DNA from: Gloeocapsa sp. DLM2.Bin57
Lineage (GTDB): Bacteria > Cyanobacteriota > Cyanobacteriia > Cyanobacteriales > Gloeocapsaceae
Assembly (NCBI GenBank): GCA_007693955.1
Contig: RECR01000125.1
Location: 1-37,770, forward strand
DNA: 37,770 bases
Direction: 5' to 3'
Position 1 is the stretch's first letter; every line of letters begins with the position of its first letter. The notes beneath the pieces were generated by a model. That model did no database searches. It was not told the DNA's origin and saw only the letters and a program-made list of their open reading frames with translations. Both the position numbers and the translations under genes were made by a program. Below are positions 27,744 to 34,999 of the stretch, piece by piece.

Positions 27744-29450
27744 CTACTCCCTATCTTGACGTTTAGCGTTAGCTTGACTTAAGAGAGATTCAGCAAAAGC
27801 GATCGCTTCTGAATCCGCCTTACCGCCACTAAGTTGGGCTAATTCTTCTCGTCGTTGTTGGTGATTAGCTAAATTGGCCACTCGTATCACAGTGCGAGAG
27901 TCAAGCATTTGTTTTTCTACGCGCCAATGATGATCAGCCATAGCAGCTACTAAGGGTTGATGGGTAACACATAAAACCTGATGGGTTTTCGAGAGGTAAT
28001 GTAGCTTATTAGCAATAGATAAGGCTACTTTGCCAGATACTCCTACGTCTATTTCATCAAAAATTAAGGTTTTCCCAGAGGTTTTCGTATTAGCAAAACA
28101 AGCTTTCAATGCTAGTAAGAAACGACTCATTTCTCCACCACTAGCGGTATGGGATAGAGGTTGTATCTGTTCCCCTAGATTAGGACTAAAATAATAGAGA
28201 ATTTGGTCTTGTCCTTGTGCACTAATGCCACTAGGAAGAATTCGACAACTAAAGATAACTTTTTCCATTCCTAAGGGTTTTAATTGCCGAATCAATTCTG
28301 TTTCTAATTTAAGAGCTGCTTTTTGTCTGAGTTGGGTTAAGTTTTGACAAGCTTGGTGTAATTGTTCTTCAACTTGATGATATTCTTGTTCAAGATGCTC
28401 GATAAATTCGTTATCTTCGCTAAACTTTTGTAATTCTAGCTGAATTTTTTGATGATAAGCGATCGCCTCTTCTAAACTAGGACCATATTTACGACAGATA
28501 TATTTAAGTTGTTTAATTCTTTCTTCTATTTGTTCGAGATATTGAGGATCTACTTCTAAATTTTCACCATAACGATATATTTGTTGTCCGGCTTCTACTA
28601 TCTGAGTCAAAGCATTATTAACCATAGTTAAGATAGACTCCTGACTAGGGTCATATTTAACCATATTTTGTAATAAAGCTTCTCCTTCCCCGAGTAAATC
28701 AGCAGCAGCTTGTCCTTGTTCGTTTTGATACAGAAGTTGATAGATTTGATAACTTAACTGTTGTAATTCTACTACGTGAGCGAGACGTTGACGCTCTTGT
28801 TCAAGTTGTCTAAGTTCATCAGGATTGACTAAATTAACTGTAGCTAATTCTTGGGATTGATACTTAATTAAATCGAGTCTTTGTAAACGTTCTTGTTCTG
28901 ATTGACGAGAAAGAGCAATTTTTTGACCAATTTTGGCGTATCTATCATAAATATTGCCAACTTTAGCTTTTTGAGTTAGTAAATCTTCCCCTGCGTATAA
29001 ATCTAATAACTGTCGTTGTTTATCAGGAATCATTAATTCTACAGTTTGTCCTTGAGCAGTAATTTCTAGCAGGCGATCGCGCAACTGTAAAACCAACTGA
29101 CGGTTAACCAAAACACCATTAATACGAAAACGAGAACGCAGATTATCTTTAGTGAGGATAATGGATCGACTACAGACAACTGTTTCTTCTTCTAGGGGTT
29201 CAAGTTCCTGTTGTTGTAGCCATTGCAGTAAGTTAGGATCTATCCTAAAACTAGCCTCAATTTGAGCGCGTTGTTCACCCTGTCTAATCAAACGTTGATT
29301 AACCTTACCACCTAAAACAACATCAATAGCGTCTAAGACTATAGATTTACCCGCACCAGTTTCCCCAGTCAGTACGTTTAAACCTGCACTAAATTCTAAC
29401 TCCAAATAGTCAATAAGAGTAAAATTTTGAATCGTGAGAGAATCAAGCAT
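27744..29450 (-). CDS. recN: DNA repair protein RecN
   Basis: A 568-aa SMC-like ATPase of double-strand break repair. Motifs: an N-terminal MLDSLTIQNFTLIDYLELEF strand and Walker A GETGAGKS (about 30-37), a long coiled-coil middle (about 150-370, Gln/Glu/Leu rich), then the ABC signature SGGEMSRF, Walker B LIFDEIDVGVSGK and the TGxG-equivalent VTHQP motif. The ATG at 29450 matches the family start; an in-frame GTG at 29471 would add seven residues. It is divergent from the UbiB-like gene with 47 bp between starts. Its 3' end codes through the CTCCCTA heptamer repeats. Confidence 0.94.
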   Translation of the reverse strand: MLDSLTIQNFTLIDYLELEFSAGLNVLTGETGAGKSIVLDAIDVVLGGKVNQRLIRQGEQRAQIEASFRIDPNLLQWLQQQELEPLEEETVVCSRSIILTKDNLRSRFRINGVLVNRQLVLQLRDRLLEITAQGQTVELMIPDKQRQLLDLYAGEDLLTQKAKVGNIYDRYAKIGQKIALSRQSEQERLQRLDLIKYQSQELATVNLVNPDELRQLEQERQRLAHVVELQQLSYQIYQLLYQNEQGQAAADLLGEGEALLQNMVKYDPSQESILTMVNNALTQIVEAGQQIYRYGENLEVDPQYLEQIEERIKQLKYICRKYGPSLEEAIAYHQKIQLELQKFSEDNEFIEHLEQEYHQVEEQLHQACQNLTQLRQKAALKLETELIRQLKPLGMEKVIFSCRILPSGISAQGQDQILYYFSPNLGEQIQPLSHTASGGEMSRFLLALKACFANTKTSGKTLIFDEIDVGVSGKVALSIANKLHYLSKTHQVLCVTHQPLVAAMADHHWRVEKQMLDSRTVIRVANLANHQQRREELAQLSGGKADSEAIAFAESLLSQANAKRQDRE

Positions 29451-29497
29451 AAAGTTGTTACAATAGTTCACATATAGCGAGATTTAAAAATAAACTT

Positions 29498-31414
29498 ATG
29501 ACCCAAATAGAATTGTATCCTATAGAAAAAAAGCCTTCTCAATTAGCAACGGAAGATTGGCGTTATAACCCAGAAAAGATTAATAACTACTATCGTTCTC
29601 GTTTTTTCTCAGTATTTGCTCGCTTAATCAAAATTATCACCACCTTTGGTTGGTTCTTTTTTACTCTCTGGTGGGATAAAACTACAGGTCAATTAAATAA
29701 TAAGCAAAAACAAAGAGCAGCTGATCTCAGAAACGTACTCACCGAATTAGGACCTACCTATATTAAGATAGGACAAGCTCTCTCCACGCGTCCTGATTTA
29801 GTTCCCCCTATCTACCTAGAAGAATTAGCCCTATTACAAGATCAGCTTCCCTCTTTTCCCAATGAAGTAGCTTATAAATTTATCGAAGAGGAATTAGGAG
29901 CACCTCCAGAAGAAATATACGCCGAACTATCACCTGAACCCCTTGCAGCTGCTTCTCTAGGACAAGTATATAAAGGAAAACTAAAAACTGGTGAAACCGT
30001 AGCTGTCAAAGTACAAAGACCTGATTTAATCGGTCGAATTACTTTAGATATTTATATTATGCGCTTACTAGCTAATTGGGCGAAAAATACTTTTAGCCAG
30101 ATACGTTCAGATTTAGTGGGGATTACCGACGAATTAGCAGCGAGAATCTTTGAAGAGATTAATTACGATCAAGAAGGTCGTAACGCGGAAAGATTCGCCG
30201 AACTTTACGGGAATTTACCAGAAATCTATGTACCTTGCATCTATTGGGAATATACCGCACGTCGGGTATTGACCATGGAATGGATTACAGGAACAAAGTT
30301 AACTAATATCCAAGCTATTCAAGCTCAAGGTATCGATGCTACCCACTTAGTAGAAGTTGGTGTAGAATGTTCTCTACGTCAATTGTTAGAACATGGTTTC
30401 TTTCACGCTGATCCTCACCCTGGTAACCTGTTAGCTATGCCAGACGGGAGACTCGCTTATCTAGATTTTGGTATGATGAGTGATATTAAGCCTTATCAAC
30501 GTTATGGTTTAATAGAAGCGATTGTACACTTGGTTAATCGGGATTTTGAAGCTCTAGCTCAAGATTATATCAAATTAGAGTTTCTCACACCAGATACTGA
30601 TTTAACCCCTATTATACCGGCTTTAACAGAGGTATTTAATAATGCTTTAGGAGCTAGTGTAGCAGAGTTAAACTTTAAAAGCATTACAGACCAGATGTCT
30701 GAGATGATGTATGAGTTTCCTTTCCGTGTACCTGCTTATTATGCTCTGATTATTCGCTCGATGGTAACCTTAGAAGGAATCGCTATCGGGATTGATCCTG
30801 AGTTTAAAGTCCTCAGTAAAGCTTATCCCTACGTCGCTAAACGCTTACTAACTGATCCCGCTCCTCAGTTGAGAACCTCTCTCAAAGAACTATTATTTAA
30901 AGATGGTAGTTTCCGTTGGAATCGTTTAGAGAATTTACTACGCAATGCAGGTAATTCTCAAGATTATAACTTTGATAAAGTGGTTGATCAAGGTGTAGAT
31001 TTTCTCTTCTCTGAAAGAGGCTCATTTATACGCGATCGCCTCGCTAATGAAATAGTCAACGCGGTAGATACTTGGGGACAACGTACCTGGTTTAATTGGT
31101 CTAGTTTAGTACGTCAACAAGTTGGTTTAGCAGTTAATGATCTTCCTGTCGAATTAGAGCAAAATACCGCGACCATGGAACATCTGCGCAATATCGTCGG
31201 GATTCTCCAAGATACCCCAGGTTATGAACCAATGAAGCTGATTAACCTGCTCAATAAAATCGTCGCTAAATCAGAAACTCAACAATTAGGTCAAAAAGTG
31301 GTAGAAGGATTAGCCCAAAAAGCCTTAGCTAGAGTGATTCGACGCTTATTCCTGGAAGAATATACCCAATCTCCAGCAAAAATCAGTCTCCCGGAAGTAG
31401 CTTTATCTCGCTAA
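29498..31414 (+). CDS. UbiB/ABC1 family atypical kinase
   Basis: A 638-aa ABC1/UbiB protein. Motifs in order: the KxGQ motif Lys90-Ile-Gly-Gln (YIKIGQALSTRPDL), the Ala-rich nucleotide loop AAASLGQVYKG (150-160), VAVKVQRP with Lys171, NYDQEGRNAERF, HADPHPGNLL (near 302) and YLDFGMM (near 320). In bacteria UbiB supports quinone synthesis; in cyanobacteria and plastids these kinases are linked to plastoquinone/tocopherol metabolism and membrane stress. The C-terminal extension after about residue 480 is long. ATG start. The stop codon is 2 nt from the next start, so it is coupled to the ABC permease. Confidence 0.9.
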   Translation: MTQIELYPIEKKPSQLATEDWRYNPEKINNYYRSRFFSVFARLIKIITTFGWFFFTLWWDKTTGQLNNKQKQRAADLRNVLTELGPTYIKIGQALSTRPDLVPPIYLEELALLQDQLPSFPNEVAYKFIEEELGAPPEEIYAELSPEPLAAASLGQVYKGKLKTGETVAVKVQRPDLIGRITLDIYIMRLLANWAKNTFSQIRSDLVGITDELAARIFEEINYDQEGRNAERFAELYGNLPEIYVPCIYWEYTARRVLTMEWITGTKLTNIQAIQAQGIDATHLVEVGVECSLRQLLEHGFFHADPHPGNLLAMPDGRLAYLDFGMMSDIKPYQRYGLIEAIVHLVNRDFEALAQDYIKLEFLTPDTDLTPIIPALTEVFNNALGASVAELNFKSITDQMSEMMYEFPFRVPAYYALIIRSMVTLEGIAIGIDPEFKVLSKAYPYVAKRLLTDPAPQLRTSLKELLFKDGSFRWNRLENLLRNAGNSQDYNFDKVVDQGVDFLFSERGSFIRDRLANEIVNAVDTWGQRTWFNWSSLVRQQVGLAVNDLPVELEQNTATMEHLRNIVGILQDTPGYEPMKLINLLNKIVAKSETQQLGQKVVEGLAQKALARVIRRLFLEEYTQSPAKISLPEVALSR

Positions 31415-31416
31415 CT

Positions 31417-32253
31417 ATGTTAGATATCTTATTAGAGCCTTTGCAATTAGGTTTTATGCAGCGATCGCTAATCGAAGCGGTAATCGTGGGGACTATTTGC
31501 GCCGTCGTCGGTAGCTATCTTATGGTACAAAGATTAGCACTCCTTGGGGACGCCATTAGTCACTCAGTTTTACCAGGATTAGCGATCGCCTTTTGGTTAG
31601 GAATTAATATCTTTTTCGGTGCTTTTGTAGCGGGAATTATCAGTACTATCTGTATTAACATCATTAGAAATCGTTCTCCGATTAAAGAAGATGCAGCGAT
31701 GGGTATTGTTTTTTCCGCTTTTTTTGCTTTAGGAATCACTTTGATTACCGTAATCCAAAAAGACAATAAAATTGACCTCAATCATTATCTTTTTGGCAAT
31801 ATTCTCGGGGTAACTTGGGGAGATATTCGCGATACAGCGATTATAGCAGTAATTATCTTATTAGTAGTAGTTGCTTTATATAAAGAACTATTATTCTATA
31901 CCTTTGACCAAATCGGTGCACAAGCTGTAGGTTTACCAGTAAAATTATTAGATATGAGTCTGATGATTTTGATTGCTCTAACCATCGTCGCTAGCTTAAA
32001 AACCGTAGGAGTAGTTCTAGTACTTTCTCTATTAATTACTCCTTCTGCTTGTGCTTATCTACTAGTTACTCGTCTCCACCAAGTCATGTTATTAGGGGTA
32101 GGAATAGGGATTTTTTCTAGCGTCTCAGGTATGTATCTGAGTTATTTTCAAAATATACCCTCAGGACCGGGGATTGTTTTAGTAGCATCGGGATTATTTA
32201 TACTCATCCTGCTGTTTAGTCCTCTACACGGATTGCTTACGTCCAAAAAATAG
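31417..32253 (+). CDS. ABC-3 family Zn/Mn transporter permease
   Basis: A 278-aa integral membrane permease of the ZnuB/MntB type, with about eight hydrophobic helices. The family-typical stretches are MVQRLALLGDAISHSVLPGL (36-55) and the later VGVVLVLSLLITPSACAYLL. It would import zinc or manganese together with an ATPase and a metal-binding lipoprotein, neither of which lies in this window. Metal specificity cannot be read from the permease. It is coupled to the UbiB-like gene. Its TAG stop codon is the first three bases of the 54-bp direct repeat that bounds the integrative element, so insertion next to it has left the reading frame exactly intact. Confidence 0.85.
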   Translation: MLDILLEPLQLGFMQRSLIEAVIVGTICAVVGSYLMVQRLALLGDAISHSVLPGLAIAFWLGINIFFGAFVAGIISTICINIIRNRSPIKEDAAMGIVFSAFFALGITLITVIQKDNKIDLNHYLFGNILGVTWGDIRDTAIIAVIILLVVVALYKELLFYTFDQIGAQAVGLPVKLLDMSLMILIALTIVASLKTVGVVLVLSLLITPSACAYLLVTRLHQVMLLGVGIGIFSSVSGMYLSYFQNIPSGPGIVLVASGLFILILLFSPLHGLLTSKK

Positions 32254-32304
32254 ATTAGAAGCGGGTAACGCGATTCGAACGCGCGACATCCACCTTGGCA
32301 AGGT
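32251..32304. repeat. Left direct repeat (att site, tRNA-Gly 3' fragment)
   Basis: 54 bp identical to 33927-33980. On the minus strand it carries the tRNA-Gly sequence from the anticodon stem to the 3' end plus 10 bp of flank. After the repeat, tRNA similarity stops abruptly (AAGCAG instead of GGCGCT), so this is a tRNA fragment, not a working gene. The repeat's inner edge contains ACCTTGG-CAAGGT-type symmetry (anticodon stem-loop, ACCTTG-C-CAAGGT on the minus strand), a typical crossover core for tyrosine recombinases. Confidence 0.88.
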
Positions 32305-32324
32305 AAGCAGCATAGCCTAAAACC

Positions 32325-32394
32325 CTATTACCTAATAGGAAACGGTTTACTATTACCTAGTAGAGAGTAGCTATCTTGGATCAATCTTGGATCA
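32325..32394. repeat. Left-end internal repeats (candidate recombinase arm sites)
   Basis: Two palindromic 14-mers, CTATTACCTAATAG (32325-32338) and CTATTACCTAGTAG (32350-32363), are spaced 25 bp apart. A perfect tandem duplication of ATCTTGGATCA follows (32373-32383, 32384-32394). Matching sets occur at the right end, with the 14-mer inverted. They lie upstream of the recombinase gene, so they could serve both as arm-type sites and as its operator. Confidence 0.7.
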
Positions 32395-32423
32395 CCTAAA
32401 ACGCTAAATAATAGGTGGTTCAT

Positions 32424-33614
32424 ATGCAGAGCATAGAAGTAATAAAACGTGTTGACAGAGTATCGATAGAACGTTGCCGTAATTCAATACGGATTCGATT
32501 TACCCTAGACAAAAAGTCTTATTCCCTAACTATAGGTAAAGACTCCAAAGAGACGGTTAAAAAAGCAGTAGCAGTCGCTAATCAAATCAATGCTGATATC
32601 CTATGGAATTGTTTTGATACAACCCTAGTCAAGTATGGTAAAGCACCTACTAAGATTAACAGCAATCTAATACAACTACCTAACGACAATGATACGGAAA
32701 TAACCATTAAAGAGATATGGGATACGTACTTAATGGTTCGAGGCAATAGCTTACCCAATAGCAGCAAGGGACATCACAAAGGCGTTGGTAAGTGGATTTC
32801 CTTAATACCAAGTCACCAATTGGGAGTGAGCCATGCACAGACTCAGATAGAAGTCTTAAAGCTTACCTACGGAAAGAATACAGTTAGTAGGCTATTCCGG
32901 TCGATAAACGCGGCTTGTAACCTAGCAGTCAAACTAAAACTACTTGATAGTAATCCCTATGCTGTATATCGAGATACTCTGGTAATCTCTACTCAAGGAG
33001 AAAGGAGTTGTAAACCTTTTGAGCCATATGAGATACCAATCATACTAAACGCGTTTAAAACCGATCGCTTTTGCAATCCCAATTCAGCATTCAAACATAG
33101 CTATTACTATCCGTTTGTTCTATGCCTAACCTTGACGGGTGCGAGGCCAGAAGACGTGATAGCTCTCACGATTGACGATATCATCTACGGCAAGAATCGT
33201 AAGGTTTTAAGGTTCAATAAAGCCTATACTCACGGAGAATTAAAAGGAACTAAAACCGAGACTATCAGAATGTTCCCAATTAACGAGCAACTTGAGCAAT
33301 GCTTAAAGATAGCACCAATTTACAACAACAAAGAACACAGTCTATTGTTCCCTAGCCAAAAAGGCAACTATCTAGACTTGCACAATTTCACGAATCGTTA
33401 TTTTACCCCAATTGTCAAAGAGTTAGTCAAGGTAGGGGAAATCGAAAACCAATTACCTACGTATCATTTAAGGCATACTTTCATTACTCAAATGATACGT
33501 AAAGGGATAGACATTGCTACAATAGGAAACTTAGTAGGGAACAGTGCTGAAACTATCCTTAGCAATTATTTGGGTACAGATAAAGGAGTAGAGCTACCAG
33601 ACATAGACGTCTAG
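32424..33614 (+). CDS. int: Tyrosine recombinase (integrase)
   Basis: A 396-aa phage-type integrase. The N-terminal half (about 1-190) is a DNA-binding/SAM-like region. The catalytic half has the box I Arg in LTGARPEDV, the hairpin Lys in ELKGTKTETIR, the HLRHTF motif (His and Arg II) and the nucleophile Tyr in LSNYLGTD. The usual GHS before the Tyr reads GNS, a tolerated His-to-Asn change in this superfamily. The ATG at 32424 is preferred (AGGTGG 5 nt upstream); a GTG three codons earlier is possible. It is followed by its own terminator. It should catalyse integration and excision at tRNA-Gly(GCC). Confidence 0.9.
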   Translation: MQSIEVIKRVDRVSIERCRNSIRIRFTLDKKSYSLTIGKDSKETVKKAVAVANQINADILWNCFDTTLVKYGKAPTKINSNLIQLPNDNDTEITIKEIWDTYLMVRGNSLPNSSKGHHKGVGKWISLIPSHQLGVSHAQTQIEVLKLTYGKNTVSRLFRSINAACNLAVKLKLLDSNPYAVYRDTLVISTQGERSCKPFEPYEIPIILNAFKTDRFCNPNSAFKHSYYYPFVLCLTLTGARPEDVIALTIDDIIYGKNRKVLRFNKAYTHGELKGTKTETIRMFPINEQLEQCLKIAPIYNNKEHSLLFPSQKGNYLDLHNFTNRYFTPIVKELVKVGEIENQLPTYHLRHTFITQMIRKGIDIATIGNLVGNSAETILSNYLGTDKGVELPDIDV

Positions 33615-33655
33615 GTAACTCTACATAATTGAACTTTAATGATATAAAACAATTT

Positions 33656-33682
33656 GGGATGTTAGCAGCATCCCTTTTTTTT
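33656..33682 (+). terminator. Intrinsic terminator of the integrase gene
   Basis: GGGATG / CATCCC stem (33656-33661 and 33669-33674) with a 7-nt loop, followed by eight T. It lies 41 bp after the integrase stop codon. Confidence 0.88.
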
Positions 33683-33751
33683 GGGCTTTTGTAATTCTTA
33701 GTTGGTTACTCTGTTTTTTTATCCTTACTTCATTCATAGCATAGATATCCC

Positions 33752-33859
33752 CTATTAGGTAATAGTATAAATAATAGTGATTGATTCTCTATTAGGTAAT
33801 AGGAAATACTAATCTATTATTTCTTCTATTTTAGCCTATATTGGATCATAATTGGATCA
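33752..33859. repeat. Right-end internal repeats (candidate recombinase arm sites)
   Basis: CTATTAGGTAATAG occurs at 33752-33765 and 33789-33802; it is the exact reverse complement of the left-end 14-mer at 32325. TTGGATCA occurs at 33841-33848 and 33852-33859, an 11-bp period equal to that of the left-end pair and in the same orientation. The rest of 33683-33926 is AT-rich with no gene. Confidence 0.7.
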
Positions 33860-33926
33860 GGTATCCTAGATTGAACCTAACAAGGATAACTAGCTAATCG
33901 CTGAAACGCGTACTAGGTATAGGGTT

Positions 33927-33980
33927 TAGATTAGAAGCGGGTAACGCGATTCGAACGCGCGACATCCACCTTGGCAAGGT
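33927..33980. repeat. Right direct repeat (att site within tRNA-Gly)
   Basis: Identical to 32251-32304 over 54 bp. It covers the 3' part of the intact tRNA-Gly gene, from the anticodon stem to 9-10 bp past its 3' end. Integration has rebuilt a full tRNA, as tRNA-targeting elements usually do. Confidence 0.88.
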
Positions 33981-34007
33981 GGCGCTCTACCACTGAGCTA
34001 TACCCGC
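33936..34007 (-). tRNA. tRNA-Gly(GCC)
   Basis: A complete 72-nt cloverleaf on the minus strand. It has a 7-bp acceptor (GCGGGTA / TACCCGC), a D arm (GCTC-AGTGGTA-GAGC), an anticodon stem CCACC / GGTGG with loop TTGCCAA (anticodon GCC), and a T arm GCGCG-TTCGAAT-CGCGT with one G-T pair. The discriminator is T and there is no encoded CCA. The 3' half from the anticodon stem is shared with the fragment at 32251-32304. Confidence 0.96.
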
Positions 34008-34050
34008 AGTTGAAATAACTATTCAATTATAGCTAGAAAAATTTTACTTG

Positions 34051-34608
34051 TCAAGGGTTTTGTTCCAAACTTTTGATAGTTTCTGCAGTCAAGAGATTAT
34101 TAGTCTCATAAGTCTTATTATCCAAGGTGGTATTAAGTTGACTCATTAAACTAGCCATTTCTAAAGCATTGAGAGCATAATGCCAACCGTGATTACTCTT
34201 AATTCCCGCTCTTTCTAAAGCTTGTTGAAGAGTATCGGTGGTTAAAATACCGAAAATAACAGGGATACCACTTTGGAAACTAGCCGCAGCGATACCTTTT
34301 GCAGCTTCACTCGAGACATAATCAAAATGAGGAGTTTGTCCCTTGATAATTGCTCCTAAACAGATAATAGCGTCATAACGACGGGAAAAAGCCAACTGAC
34401 GAGCTACCATAGACACTTCAAAACTACCAGGGACCCAGATATAATCGACTTGATTACCTTCGGGGTTAACGTCAATACCATGTCGTTTTAAACAATCTTG
34501 ACACCCTGATAAGAGTTTTTCGCTCACTAAATCATTGAAACGAGCAATCACAATAGCGAAACGAAATAAAGATGAATCTTGAGCAAAAGTTCCCTCAAAA
34601 ACAGTCAT
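34051..34608 (-). CDS. ribH: 6,7-dimethyl-8-ribityllumazine synthase
   Basis: RibH, 185 aa, forms the lumazine precursor of riboflavin from ribityl-aminouracil and dihydroxybutanone phosphate, usually as a large icosahedral or pentameric shell. Motifs: [15 protein letters not shown], the substrate loop [36 protein letters not shown] (with the catalytic His), and [20 protein letters not shown]. The ATG at 34608 (MTVFEGTF) matches the family; a longer in-frame start would add 15 residues. A variable tail of about 25 residues follows the conserved domain. It lies 78 bp after psbZ in the same orientation and may share its transcript. Confidence 0.95.
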   Translation of the reverse strand: MTVFEGTFAQDSSLFRFAIVIARFNDLVSEKLLSGCQDCLKRHGIDVNPEGNQVDYIWVPGSFEVSMVARQLAFSRRYDAIICLGAIIKGQTPHFDYVSSEAAKGIAAASFQSGIPVIFGILTTDTLQQALERAGIKSNHGWHYALNALEMASLMSQLNTTLDNKTYETNNLLTAETIKSLEQNP

Positions 34609-34686
34609 GTTAGTTAGATAGTAGTAAAAGATTTTTAGAGTATCTCTTCCCAAAGTAACTAGGAAGAAATACCAGAGTCAAACAAG

Positions 34687-34875
34687 TTAAATCACAAAAA
34701 AGTTTAAAATAGCCACTAGAATGACTAAAACTAACCAAACACCAGAGCCAACAAAAAGCAAGGGTTTAGCTTGAGACCAATATTGGGGAGTAGCATAGGC
34801 TACCGGTACACCCACAACCATCACAAAAGAAAATAATACTAAAGCAGCAAGGCTAATTTGGAATAAAATTTGCAT
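34687..34875 (-). CDS. psbZ: Photosystem II protein PsbZ (Ycf9)
   Basis: A 62-aa thylakoid membrane subunit of photosystem II near the CP43/PsbC edge; it helps stabilise the PSII core and its interaction with antenna. Two membrane helices (about 4-27 and 38-60) flank a short loop ([13 protein letters not shown]), the typical PsbZ hairpin. ATG start with AGGAGAA 6-8 nt upstream. It is divergent from the tRNA nucleotidyltransferase fusion across a 124-bp promoter region and upstream of ribH. Confidence 0.93.
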   Translation of the reverse strand: MQILFQISLAALVLFSFVMVVGVPVAYATPQYWSQAKPLLFVGSGVWLVLVILVAILNFFVI

Positions 34876-34999
34876 TTTGAACTTCTCCTGAAACAGTAGC
34901 TTTAAGTTAACACTGCCATCATTGATGACTTAAGATACACAATCACGACTTTAGTTATGATACTATTTTAGGAGTCAACAGGTCGTAATTTATTCTCGG

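Larger units (their letters stand above)
32251..33980 (+). mobile_element. Minimal tRNA-Gly-targeting integrative element
   Basis: Identical 54-bp direct repeats (32251-32304 and 33927-33980) enclose one recognisable gene, a tyrosine recombinase. The right repeat is the 3' part of a complete tRNA-Gly(GCC) gene; the left one is the detached remnant. The unit from repeat to repeat is 1,676 bp, the size the excised circle should have. There is no recognisable excisionase, replication, conjugation or cargo gene. Paired short repeats lie inside both ends. Unlike its neighbours, it contains no GCGATCGC octamer. It could be a solitary element, a satellite relying on another replicon, or the remains of a larger island. 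Confidence 0.88.

Noticed and set aside
31417-32253. ABC permease as a member of the zinc regulon
   Set aside because: It is coupled to the UbiB-like gene, has no Zur-type box nearby, and zinc cannot be told from manganese by sequence here.
32251-32304. Second tRNA-Gly gene
   Set aside because: Only the 3' part from the anticodon stem onward is present; the D arm and acceptor 5' strand are missing, so it is an attachment-site remnant.
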